Below, piece by piece: positions 8,776 through 16,729 of a DNA stretch of 64,000 nt. Position 1 is the stretch's first letter; each line of letters opens with the position of its first letter. The DNA is from GCA-020343675 sp964462945 (GTDB taxonomy: Bacteria; Planctomycetota; Phycisphaerae; Sedimentisphaerales; Anaerobacaceae). Both the position numbers and the translations under genes were made by a program. Location: NCBI GenBank assembly GCA_964462945.1, contig CAYWZW010000005.1, positions 92,397 through 156,396 on the forward strand, read 5' to 3'. Below the pieces are notes generated by a model that saw only the letters and a list, made by a program, of their open reading frames with translations, made no database searches and was not told the origin of the DNA.

Positions 8776-10263
8776 ATGGCGATGAAAATTCCACGACAGA
8801 GCGAGTTTCTGGAGACTGTTTTGGAGTCCCTGACGCACCCGTTTTATGTCATCGACGCCAGCGACTATACAATCAAAATGGCGAATTCTGCTGCTCGCTT
8901 GGGACGCATTACCAGAACGGCGACATGCCACGCGCTTACCCACAGAAATAAAAGACCGTGCGGAACAGAGGCTCATCCGTGTCCGCTTGAGATGGTAAAA
9001 AAGACAAAGAAACCCGTAACCGTGGAGCACGTTCACTACGACAAAGAGGGGAATACCCGAAATGTTGAAGTTCATGGTTTTCCGATTTTTGACCGTGATG
9101 GAAATGTCGTCCAGATGATTGAATATTGTCTGGATATTACTGATCGTAAGAGAGCGGAGCAGGCGCTGCAGTTTGAAAAGGACAAGCTGACCAACATTCT
9201 GGATTCGATGGAGGATGGCGTCTATATTGCCGGCAGTGAGTATGATATTGAATACATCAATCCCGCGCTGAAGAGGGAATTTGGCCCAACCAACGGGCGA
9301 AAGTGCTACGAGTACTTTTATGACCGCAGGGACAAATGCCCGTGGTGCAAGAGTGACGATGTTTTCAAAGGGGCCACTGTCCGGTGGGAGTGGTATTGCG
9401 CGGTGAACGACAAGACATACGATTTGCTCGATACCCCTATACGCAATCCGGATGCAAGCATCTCAAAACTGGAGATATTCCGCGACATCACCGAGCGTAA
9501 GCGGATGGAGGAAGATTTGAAGAGACACCGCGAGCATCTGGAGGAACTGGTCCAGGCCCGTACAACGGAGCTGACGAAAGTGAATAAACAATTGCTGGAG
9601 GAGATCACAGGACGCAGGCGTTTGGAGAAAGAATTGCTGAGCATCGTCGAGCGGGAACAGCAAAGAACAGGGCGGGAGCTGCATGACAGCATCGGCCAGC
9701 AGCTTACGGGGATAGCATTCATGGTGGAAGCGCTCGGGCAAAAGTTGTCCGACAGGTCATTGAGTGACGAAGCGTCCTATGCCGAGAAAATAAGCAGACG
9801 CCTCAATCAGGCGGCTGAGCAGACACATAATCTTGTCAAGGGACTTCAGCCCATTGACTTGGACAGGAGCGGTCTGGCGTTCGCGTTACAAGAGTTAGCG
9901 GCCGATACCGAGCAGCTATTTAACGTCTCGTGCACTTTATTGTCTGAAGAAGCCGTGTCAGTTCATAGTGTTTCAGCGGCGACGAATCTGTATCGAATCG
10001 CTCAAGAGGCTATCACCAATGCGATCAAACACGGCAAAGCGCGAAACATAAGGATTGAGTTGACAGGTAAGGATGATTACCTGACGCTGAGGGTGGAAAA
10101 TGACGGCCTGGACTTTCCGGCGGGCCAGACCCCCGGCAAGGGCATGGGATTAAGCATTATGCGATATCGAGCGGAAATGATAGACGGTTCGCTCGACGTC
10201 CGCAAAGGTGCCGCGGGGGGGACAAGCGTGACCTGTGTAGTCTCCAACAGAGCACGCCGATGA
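8776..10263 (+). CDS. PAS-PAS sensor histidine kinase (HisKA_3 / NarX-type)
   Basis: A 495-residue kinase without a transmembrane segment, so cytoplasmic. PAS 1 covers about residues 8-125 and PAS 2 about 135-242, each ending in an (D)ITDRKR / ITERKR linker. A coiled coil follows (about 243-290), then a HisKA_3 dimerisation region with the phosphorylatable His303 in RELHDSIGQQLTG and a HATPase domain with N-box LYRIAQEAITNAIKHGKA and G-box GKGMGLSIMRYRAE. Both PAS domains carry Cys clusters: C51/C62/C69 (the last two in PCGTEAHPCP) and C177/C188/C191 (CPWC). This suggests metal, Fe-S or redox sensing. It is co-transcribed with the response regulator 19 bp downstream, and a decaheme cytochrome gene follows. 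Confidence 0.95.
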   Translation: MAMKIPRQSEFLETVLESLTHPFYVIDASDYTIKMANSAARLGRITRTATCHALTHRNKRPCGTEAHPCPLEMVKKTKKPVTVEHVHYDKEGNTRNVEVHGFPIFDRDGNVVQMIEYCLDITDRKRAEQALQFEKDKLTNILDSMEDGVYIAGSEYDIEYINPALKREFGPTNGRKCYEYFYDRRDKCPWCKSDDVFKGATVRWEWYCAVNDKTYDLLDTPIRNPDASISKLEIFRDITERKRMEEDLKRHREHLEELVQARTTELTKVNKQLLEEITGRRRLEKELLSIVEREQQRTGRELHDSIGQQLTGIAFMVEALGQKLSDRSLSDEASYAEKISRRLNQAAEQTHNLVKGLQPIDLDRSGLAFALQELAADTEQLFNVSCTLLSEEAVSVHSVSAATNLYRIAQEAITNAIKHGKARNIRIELTGKDDYLTLRVENDGLDFPAGQTPGKGMGLSIMRYRAEMIDGSLDVRKGAAGGTSVTCVVSNRARR

Positions 10264-10282
10264 TTGTAGGGAGGTCCAAACT

Positions 10283-10987
10283 ATGGTTTGTCCAGAACAA
10301 CAGAACAGACTTAACCAGAATAATAGAAAGAAAGTACTGGTTGTCGATGATCATCCCATCGTCCGGGAAGGGCTTGCAGACTTAATAGACAAGGAAAAAG
10401 ATATTGTGGTGTGCGGCTGGGCGGAGAATATACCTCAAACGCTCAAAGCGATCGAGACTCTGAAACCGGATGTAGTCACGGTTGACATTTCCCTTGAAGG
10501 TGCAAGCGGTCTGGAGCTAATCAAGGAGATTAAGGCTCACTTCCCCGGCTTGCCCATCTTAGCCCTATCTATGCACCAGGAATCACTCTATGCCGAACGT
10601 GCCCTGCGAGCTGGAGCAAGAGGCTATATCACAAAGCAGGAGGCCACGAAGAAAGTTATAGTGGCTATTCGCAAGGTCTTGGACGGTCAATTGTATCTCA
10701 GTGAGGAAATGAAAGAGAAACTGTTGTACAGCCTCATCGGGGACAAGGCCGGTGCCGGTGACAGCTCGCCCATCGGCTGTCTGACCGATCGCGAGCTGGA
10801 GGTGTTTAGTCTGCTTGGCCAGGGCAGGAAAACACGCCAGATTGCTGAAGAACTATGCTTGAGTGTAAAGACCGTCGAGACTTATCGATCTCGCATCAAA
10901 GAGAAACTGAACATCAATAGTGGCTCCGAACTGCTCCGGTATGCTTTTCAGTGGTCCAACAGGCAGGGCAAGTGTGATGCCCTGTAA
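10283..10987 (+). CDS. NarL/FixJ-family response regulator, partner of the PAS kinase
   Basis: A 234-residue regulator. The receiver domain (about residues 16-135) has VVDDHPIVREG, a phosphoacceptor Asp in VVTVDISLEGASG, the switch Ser in ALSMHQ and the Lys in GYITKQEA. A LuxR-type HTH (about 165-225) has LTDRELEVFSLLGQGRKT and LSVKTVETYRSRIKEKL. A GGGAGG ribosome site lies between the kinase stop and this ATG, and the pair is clearly one operon. NarL-type regulators bind DNA after phosphorylation on the Asp. The next gene downstream, 312 bp away on the same strand, encodes a decaheme cytochrome and is an obvious candidate target. Confidence 0.95.
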   Translation: MVCPEQQNRLNQNNRKKVLVVDDHPIVREGLADLIDKEKDIVVCGWAENIPQTLKAIETLKPDVVTVDISLEGASGLELIKEIKAHFPGLPILALSMHQESLYAERALRAGARGYITKQEATKKVIVAIRKVLDGQLYLSEEMKEKLLYSLIGDKAGAGDSSPIGCLTDRELEVFSLLGQGRKTRQIAEELCLSVKTVETYRSRIKEKLNINSGSELLRYAFQWSNRQGKCDAL

Positions 10988-11299
10988 TTTCGATTCCGGG
11001 CTTCCATTTCTAATCAGGCACATCTGCGCTTTGTTTAGAGCCTCTACCTTATTCGGTGAGCGGTAGAGCGTTCATTTGGCTGTTGTAGTGGTTGGCCCTA
11101 CAATAAAATCAGCCATTCCCTGATTCTAAGAAGGCTGCTGTTCTTGTTATCATTAAGGATACCTACAAAAATAACCGGTAAACCTGGGTAATTAGTAGAG
11201 TAGATGATTCTCTGAGGTTCGCTTTATTAGCGGCAAGGTTCTGCTTGGGCGGTGCGGAATCTTGCGCAGTACACTGAGAAATAATGAAAGGAGCGCACG
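10988..11299. other. 312-bp leader upstream of the decaheme cytochrome gene
   Basis: No gene is seen. A 7-bp inverted repeat (CTCTACC ... GGTAGAG, about 11041-11067) lies just after the regulator gene and could be a weak terminator, though no T-run follows. The right end carries GAAAGGAG before the cytochrome ATG. Operators for the upstream regulator would be expected here. Confidence 0.4.
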
Positions 11300-13393
11300 A
11301 TGAAGAGAATATTGGCATTACCTTTTGTGGCGGTCTTGGTGGTATTGACCGTCGGGCCGGTTGGGCAGGCGGCCCAGCAGGAATCAGTAACACTGAGTGT
11401 ATCGGCGCCGGCCAATGGAACTCACTTTGTCGTTGGCGAGGCTCCGGCGATCAGCGTGTCTTTGCCTGAGCAGTACAGTCGCGAGGACTATTCGCAATTA
11501 CGTCTTCATGTGTACGGCCCTCAAGAAACGACCAAGACGGTCACGGCCGTGAAGCTGCTCAACGCATCCACGGACCGCTCCACGGGACTTCATCACTACA
11601 TTAACCTGATAACAGACCCTAACGTGGGCGTCAACGGCAACGTCCTGACTTATAATCTGCAGGCGGTCTCCGACGAAGAGCCTGGAACGTACACCGCCAG
11701 CCTTTGGGTTGTGATGAAAGACTCGAGCATTCAGTCGTTTCCACTCGCTGACTTCCAGGTTGGAACCGGCACTACGGAAGCGCAGATAGTCGATAAGGAC
11801 AAATGTGCCCAATGTCATTTGGGGGCTGATAACGGGCAGTTTTACCTTAAGCATGTGGACCCTTCTCGCCCCGGGACCTTCGGAAACCCATCCATTGACT
11901 CGTGGCCGGTCAGAACGTGCAAGAGCTGTCACAACACGGAGGGCTATGCGGCCTACCGCGATCCCGAAGATTCGAGCGTGCGCGTTCCCGATCCCATTGT
12001 ACATCGCGTCCATGGTGTTCATAAGGGAGCGGATTTGAAGAACCCGCGTAACAATGATCCGGTTACGGGTCTTTTCAGGGACTATATCCACGTTGAATTT
12101 CCCGCGAACATCAGGAACTGCACCTACTGCCACGTGGATGACCGCTGGAAGACCACCCCCTCTCGCCTTGCCTGCGGCGCCTGCCATGATAATATCTGGT
12201 TTGGCCCGCTGGCCAGCATGCCTGCGACCGGTCAGGCACATCCGGGTGGTCACCAGTCCACCGACGCGGGATGTTCTTTCTGTCACCCGGCCGATACCGG
12301 TGGATATATGCCAGTCGCTCAAGCTCACAAGATAGACCCACCTGCCTTCCAGCACACCGTAGAACTCAGCATGACTCCACCGCTAAACGGGACCCACTAT
12401 GGTGATGGGGAGATGCCGCAGATTACCGTAACAATCAAGGATGCTGCCACCGGAGTCGCCGTCGATCCGGCCACGATTACCGAGGCGGACTGGAGCCGCT
12501 TCCGTTTGCAGGTGTCGGGGCCGCGTGAGGACACGGGGCCCGTGCTCACCACAGCCACCAAGTCGACAGCGGTCAGCTCTTACACCTATAACGACTTGCG
12601 GGTGCGAACCGACCTAACCAAAGAGGATCCCAATGTTACGCGTTCATCAACAGCCGTCACTTACCAGCTTGATGATGTCACTGGCCTTGAAGCGGGTACC
12701 TATACCGTTTTCGTCCAAGTAAGGAAGGGATCGACAGGTGATACAACTGTAGAGTTAACCAACTTCCAGGTGGGCACGGAGATCGAAGAGCCGAAGATTT
12801 GCACGAACTGCACCGACTGCCATGACGACACGAGGATGCATGGTTCGTACCCCTTCAATTCCGATGTCTGCAAGAACTGCCACGATTACAAGCGTATGGG
12901 GACAGGATACGGTTGGGCCGGCGCTCCTCCGACTGGGACTAACGGTACCTCGACGAGCGGCTGGAGTGGTTTTGGCGCCAAGCCTCTCGCGAGCAGGATC
13001 CACGGTGTTCACCGCGGGCGCTATCTGGAGCATCCTGAGGATGTAAAACCACTGTATCGGCTCGTAAGCGGGGTGCCCGTGTATCAGCCTGACTACGATT
13101 TCTCGGAGGTGATTTTCCCGCAGGATGTCAGGAACTGCACGAAATGCCATGCGGATAACCCTGTGTGGACGCAGGAACCATCCCGGCTGGCCTGTCTTGC
13201 GTGCCACGACAGCGACGCCGCGATATACCACGGCTCGCTGATGACGTTTGATTCGACCCCGGACGACCCCTACGGCGGCGATGAAGTGGAGACGTGCATA
13301 ATCTGCCACGGCGAACACGCAGCCTTCTCTCCTGGCCAGATGCACAATATCTCCGATCCCTACAAGCCTCCGTATCTAAGAGACCCGGAATGA
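11300..13393 (+). CDS. OmcA/MtrC-like decaheme c-type cytochrome
   Basis: A 697-residue exported cytochrome. The signal peptide ends near GQAA (residue 25). There are exactly ten CxxCH heme-attachment motifs, starting at residues 169, 207, 274, 292, 325, 504, 524, 613, 632 and 666. The protein is an internal duplication: each half has an Ig-like beta domain (about 27-155 and 353-492, each ending in an xFQVGT motif) followed by five hemes. The spacing and the recurring HRVHGVHKG / SRIHGVHRG and RNCTYCH / RNCTKCH segments match between halves. This architecture is that of OmcA/MtrC-family outer-surface electron-transfer cytochromes. No lipobox is seen and no MtrA/MtrB partner is nearby, so cell-surface location is uncertain. 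GAAAGGAG precedes the ATG. Confidence 0.93.
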   Translation: MKRILALPFVAVLVVLTVGPVGQAAQQESVTLSVSAPANGTHFVVGEAPAISVSLPEQYSREDYSQLRLHVYGPQETTKTVTAVKLLNASTDRSTGLHHYINLITDPNVGVNGNVLTYNLQAVSDEEPGTYTASLWVVMKDSSIQSFPLADFQVGTGTTEAQIVDKDKCAQCHLGADNGQFYLKHVDPSRPGTFGNPSIDSWPVRTCKSCHNTEGYAAYRDPEDSSVRVPDPIVHRVHGVHKGADLKNPRNNDPVTGLFRDYIHVEFPANIRNCTYCHVDDRWKTTPSRLACGACHDNIWFGPLASMPATGQAHPGGHQSTDAGCSFCHPADTGGYMPVAQAHKIDPPAFQHTVELSMTPPLNGTHYGDGEMPQITVTIKDAATGVAVDPATITEADWSRFRLQVSGPREDTGPVLTTATKSTAVSSYTYNDLRVRTDLTKEDPNVTRSSTAVTYQLDDVTGLEAGTYTVFVQVRKGSTGDTTVELTNFQVGTEIEEPKICTNCTDCHDDTRMHGSYPFNSDVCKNCHDYKRMGTGYGWAGAPPTGTNGTSTSGWSGFGAKPLASRIHGVHRGRYLEHPEDVKPLYRLVSGVPVYQPDYDFSEVIFPQDVRNCTKCHADNPVWTQEPSRLACLACHDSDAAIYHGSLMTFDSTPDDPYGGDEVETCIICHGEHAAFSPGQMHNISDPYKPPYLRDPE

Positions 13394-13472
13394 CAACACA
13401 TAGACGGAAGTAAGGAGCAAGTTAGTGTGCGGCAGGTTCGGCCGTAGAGTAGCGCTGTATGGACAATCGATA

Positions 13473-13508
13473 AGGGCTGGCAGCTTTAAGGGGCTGCCGG
13501 CCCTTTTT
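13473..13508 (+). terminator. Rho-independent terminator after the cytochrome gene
   Basis: A 12-bp stem (AGGGCTGGCAGC / GCTGCCGGCCCT, one G-U pair), an 8-base loop and a run of T. It lies 80 bp past the cytochrome stop. Confidence 0.85.
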
Positions 13509-13589
13509 ATGTGCGCCTGGTGAGAATCCGCAAGCCAAATCAGCAGAATTGGCGCGATTCGTTGCACCCGACTTGGTTCTGTCCTCTGC

Positions 13590-15497
13590 CTATTCTATTT
13601 CGATGATTGCTTCGGTCCAGCGGGGCAGGTTCCATCGCTCCCACTCCACATCGGCGGTCAGAACATACGTTCCCCGGTCAATGGATCCGCCCACGAGAAG
13701 GTCGAAATCGGCTTGTTTCTCGGTTCGCGGAGGGACGGCAAGCGTAATAGTCGCAGGTGTGGCATCGAATCCGGCGGGCAGGTTGAGTACGGCCGTGAGC
13801 GTACGGGAAACGTCGGAATGATTGAATGTCTTCAAGCTCATGTGAACGGTCTGGCCGGGCTTGGCTTTGCGGCCGTAGGGGTAGAAGCGAATCCATTCTT
13901 CGTCGATGCCGTAGTTCGGATTGTCCCAAGGAAACAGCTCGGCAAGAAGCGTTTTGCGCTTGGTCAGAACATCCGTCATGTGATCGAGCTGTCCGGCGGT
14001 GAAACCGAAGGGCTCGACGACGTGCTGGTTGATGAACAATGTCCCGGAAGGCATTCTTCGCAGAAGTTTGAGGCAGTAGAAATAGCCCGTGGACTCGTGC
14101 AACAAGTTGCGATTGAGCAAGCAGTAGTCGTCGATTCCCGAAGGAGTAAAGGAGTCGCCAATAAAGAAGATTTTTTCGGCGTCGTCCTTCTCGACGAGCA
14201 GCGCATCGTGGTAGATTGTCTGGCCGGGGAAGTCGTGGAACGTGAACGTGAATTCTTTCCATCGCATCTTGTGGGCCTCGGGCATGACCTGGATGTCAGG
14301 GATCGGATTGGGGGTCAGGCAGGGCAGGCGATATGCCTCGGGGTGTTCGAGGATGTCGATCAATGAGCCGGTGGCATAAACGGGACAGTTGAACTCGGCG
14401 AGGCAGGCGGCGACGTTGTCCGTGTGGTCGTCGTGATAGTGTGTGATGAACAGGCCGTCGAGTCCAGTCAGCTTGCCGGCTTGCCTTAGCTTGATGATCT
14501 CGTCGAGTATCCGGCGGCTGCCGCAGTCGATGAGAAATCCGCCGCCGTCTTTGGAAATGACCAGACGGGAGTTGCCGATTGGGATGATCCATTCGGGCGG
14601 CTTGTCTTTAATCACTTCGGCCCACGGCATCCAGTTGACCTTGGGGTCGGGGCCGAGGACACGCTGCGCGAGGACGTCGTAGCTGTCTTTGAAATACCAC
14701 CGGCCTGCGCTAATGGACAGGTAGTTTTCGTAAACTCCCCGCAGTCGCTGTACCAGCAGGTCGATCGCCTCGCCGGGCTTGTGTATGACCGGTCCGCGGG
14801 CAGGAACCAGGATGTCTGGTTTTTCGGCGGCGACTCTTAGCAGGCTGTCGATCAGGGTGCCCATGCGGCCGGCCCAGCCATGGTAGCCGCCAATCTTTGT
14901 TTCCGCGACGGCGTCCTGGAGCGAGTACAGGTCGAACAGCTTTCCGTCGCCGTAGATAATGTCACCGACGAAGGCGTACTTGAGCTTGTCAATTTCGATG
15001 AAGTACGAGACAGCCTGGCGAGTGTAGCCGGGCGTTTCAATGACCTCGATGGGTATTCCCTGCCAGGAGAGGTTTTCGCCACCCTTGACGGTCCTGCCGA
15101 CCTTCAAGGGTTTAGTCAGAATCTTGGTTCCCTGCTGGGCGTAATCGTGAAACCGCCGGGTGGTGAAGTCATTCCAGAATCGCTCAACATTGGTGAACTT
15201 GTCCGTATCTGCGTCGGGTATAACAGCCGTTGCTCCGTTTTCAACGAGCTTTCGGCCGGCCCAGACGGCGTCGCGCCGGCTGTGGGTGAACAGGACCATT
15301 TCAGCCTTGTCGATCTTGCCGGCCGGATCCCCATAGACCACTAAGCGTGCGCCGTCTCTTTCGATGCTCACTCCGTTGACGGGCCCGGGAATTAGTGACA
15401 CGTGATCGCTGAGCCGGATGGCCGCGTCGCCGCAGGATCGGCTCGCGAACGACAATATCAGCCCCAGAGCGATGCTTGTTATAATCAGGTTTCTCAT
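13590..15497 (-). CDS. Exported tandem metallo-beta-lactamase-fold protein
   Basis: A 635-residue protein with a signal peptide (residues 1-24). It has two consecutive MBL-fold modules and a C-terminal beta-rich domain. The first module (about 25-260) is degenerate: the place of HxHxDH reads THSRRDAVWAG, though EVIETPGYTRQAVSYF and FVGDIIYGDG remain. The second module (about 290-520) has an intact metal site, ITHYHDDHTDN, followed by FIGDSFTPSG and INQHVVEPF. The C-terminal 100 residues resemble a CARDB-like beta-sandwich (VHMSLKTFNHSDVSRTLTAVL). The substrate is unknown. It is the last gene of an operon with the enolase-superfamily gene 22 bp upstream and the sulfatase before that, which suggests processing of a sulfated or lactone-forming sugar. 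That role is inferred. Confidence 0.85.
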   Translation of the reverse strand: MRNLIITSIALGLILSFASRSCGDAAIRLSDHVSLIPGPVNGVSIERDGARLVVYGDPAGKIDKAEMVLFTHSRRDAVWAGRKLVENGATAVIPDADTDKFTNVERFWNDFTTRRFHDYAQQGTKILTKPLKVGRTVKGGENLSWQGIPIEVIETPGYTRQAVSYFIEIDKLKYAFVGDIIYGDGKLFDLYSLQDAVAETKIGGYHGWAGRMGTLIDSLLRVAAEKPDILVPARGPVIHKPGEAIDLLVQRLRGVYENYLSISAGRWYFKDSYDVLAQRVLGPDPKVNWMPWAEVIKDKPPEWIIPIGNSRLVISKDGGGFLIDCGSRRILDEIIKLRQAGKLTGLDGLFITHYHDDHTDNVAACLAEFNCPVYATGSLIDILEHPEAYRLPCLTPNPIPDIQVMPEAHKMRWKEFTFTFHDFPGQTIYHDALLVEKDDAEKIFFIGDSFTPSGIDDYCLLNRNLLHESTGYFYCLKLLRRMPSGTLFINQHVVEPFGFTAGQLDHMTDVLTKRKTLLAELFPWDNPNYGIDEEWIRFYPYGRKAKPGQTVHMSLKTFNHSDVSRTLTAVLNLPAGFDATPATITLAVPPRTEKQADFDLLVGGSIDRGTYVLTADVEWERWNLPRWTEAIIEIE

Positions 15498-15519
15498 GAC
15501 GTCCTCTTCAACTCGTGCT

Positions 15520-16662
15520 TCATATCGTAATCGTTTCAGAACCAGTCGTGTTTTTCATCAACTCGAGGACCTTTGCCTGGTCAACCTCCACACCCAGCCC
15601 GGGGCCGCCCGGCACCGCAGCCGAATCGTTCTTGATAGACAGCGGCTTGGCCAGAACGTCCGCGGTAAGAAATTGCGGGCCGTTGAGTGCCGCGGGCTTC
15701 TCCAGGCCAAACGTACCATATAGTGCCAGAGCTGCGGCCATCGAGATATCGGGGTCCGTCAGCCCGCTGCCCAGCCACATAAGCCCGGCATCCACGAGAA
15801 TCTCAATCTGCCGCTTAGCCGGGGCCAGCCCGCCGCAGCGAGAAGGTTTCATCGCCACTCCGTCCAGCATTTCAAGACGAATAAACTCGGAAAGCTCGAC
15901 CGGTGAGACAATGCCCTCGTCCATCAGAATAGGCAAAGCTCCCTGCTTTTTCAGGGCTTGGTAGCCGCTGATGTGATTAGGTTTCAGCGGCGATTCCAGC
16001 ACGTCCACTCCGGCGTCGGCCAGTTTCGGGGCGACCGCCAACGCCGCGGCCTGGTCGTAGCCGCCATTAGCATCCGCCCACAAGAAGCCGTCCGGTGCAC
16101 GTTGACGAACCAGCCTGGCGAGGGCAACGTCGAATTGCGGGTCCGGTGCGACTTTGATGTTGAAGTTCGAGTAGCCGTGCTCATAGCCCGCGTCGATCAT
16201 CGTCTCGGCCTCATCCAACGTTCGGGCATTCACCGTCCAGCTCAGTCTCAGCGGCCCCCCTCGCGGCCGTTGCCACATCTGCGATAGCGACTGTCCTTTC
16301 AGCTTGCCGGCCAGATCGTGCAGGGCCGTATCGAGTCCGTAGCGGGTTATCGGCATTGCGGTGGAGAAACCGGGTGCCAGGGCACGGTCCATCGCCCCAT
16401 GAGCGCCGTCAATGTCCAGCGGGTCACGCCCTATCAGGGCCGGCCCCAGATAATCTCGCAGCACAATTACAGCCGTCTCCAGAGTCTCGCAGCTCCACAT
16501 TGGCGAAGGCACGCTCTGGCCCCAGCCGGTCGCACCCTCGTCGGTGGTCATCTTGACGATGACCGCGCCGCGGCCATACGCGCCGCGCGGGCCGGCGAAA
16601 AACTTAAAGTATCCTTTCGTCGGGTAACGCACGGCAAACAGGTCAATGTGCTTAATTTTCAT
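15520..16662 (-). CDS. Enolase-superfamily enzyme (mandelate racemase / muconate lactonizing type)
   Basis: About 380 residues from ATG at 16662 (MKIKHIDLFAVRYPTKG). A longer frame from 16686 adds MRAFVGRY, which is probably untranslated. The N-terminal capping domain is followed by a modified TIM barrel. Metal ligands are recognisable as D in LWADANGGY, E in VLESPLKPN and D/E in LMDEGIV. The strand-2 KxK reads NIK, so only the second Lys remains. Strand 6 has a Lys in GVAMKPSRCGGL, as in the muconate-cycloisomerase subgroup rather than the His-Asp dyad of mandelate racemase. The family abstracts a proton alpha to a carboxylate, giving sugar-acid dehydration, cycloisomerisation or epimerisation. 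Substrate unknown. It lies between the sulfatase and MBL genes in one operon. Confidence 0.9.
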   Translation of the reverse strand: MKIKHIDLFAVRYPTKGYFKFFAGPRGAYGRGAVIVKMTTDEGATGWGQSVPSPMWSCETLETAVIVLRDYLGPALIGRDPLDIDGAHGAMDRALAPGFSTAMPITRYGLDTALHDLAGKLKGQSLSQMWQRPRGGPLRLSWTVNARTLDEAETMIDAGYEHGYSNFNIKVAPDPQFDVALARLVRQRAPDGFLWADANGGYDQAAALAVAPKLADAGVDVLESPLKPNHISGYQALKKQGALPILMDEGIVSPVELSEFIRLEMLDGVAMKPSRCGGLAPAKRQIEILVDAGLMWLGSGLTDPDISMAAALALYGTFGLEKPAALNGPQFLTADVLAKPLSIKNDSAAVPGGPGLGVEVDQAKVLELMKNTTGSETITI

Positions 16663-16729
16663 ATACCGACCCACGAATGCACGCAAGCGGCACGTGAGAC
16701 AGCAATTCAGGTTCGCTGATATGCGGCTG

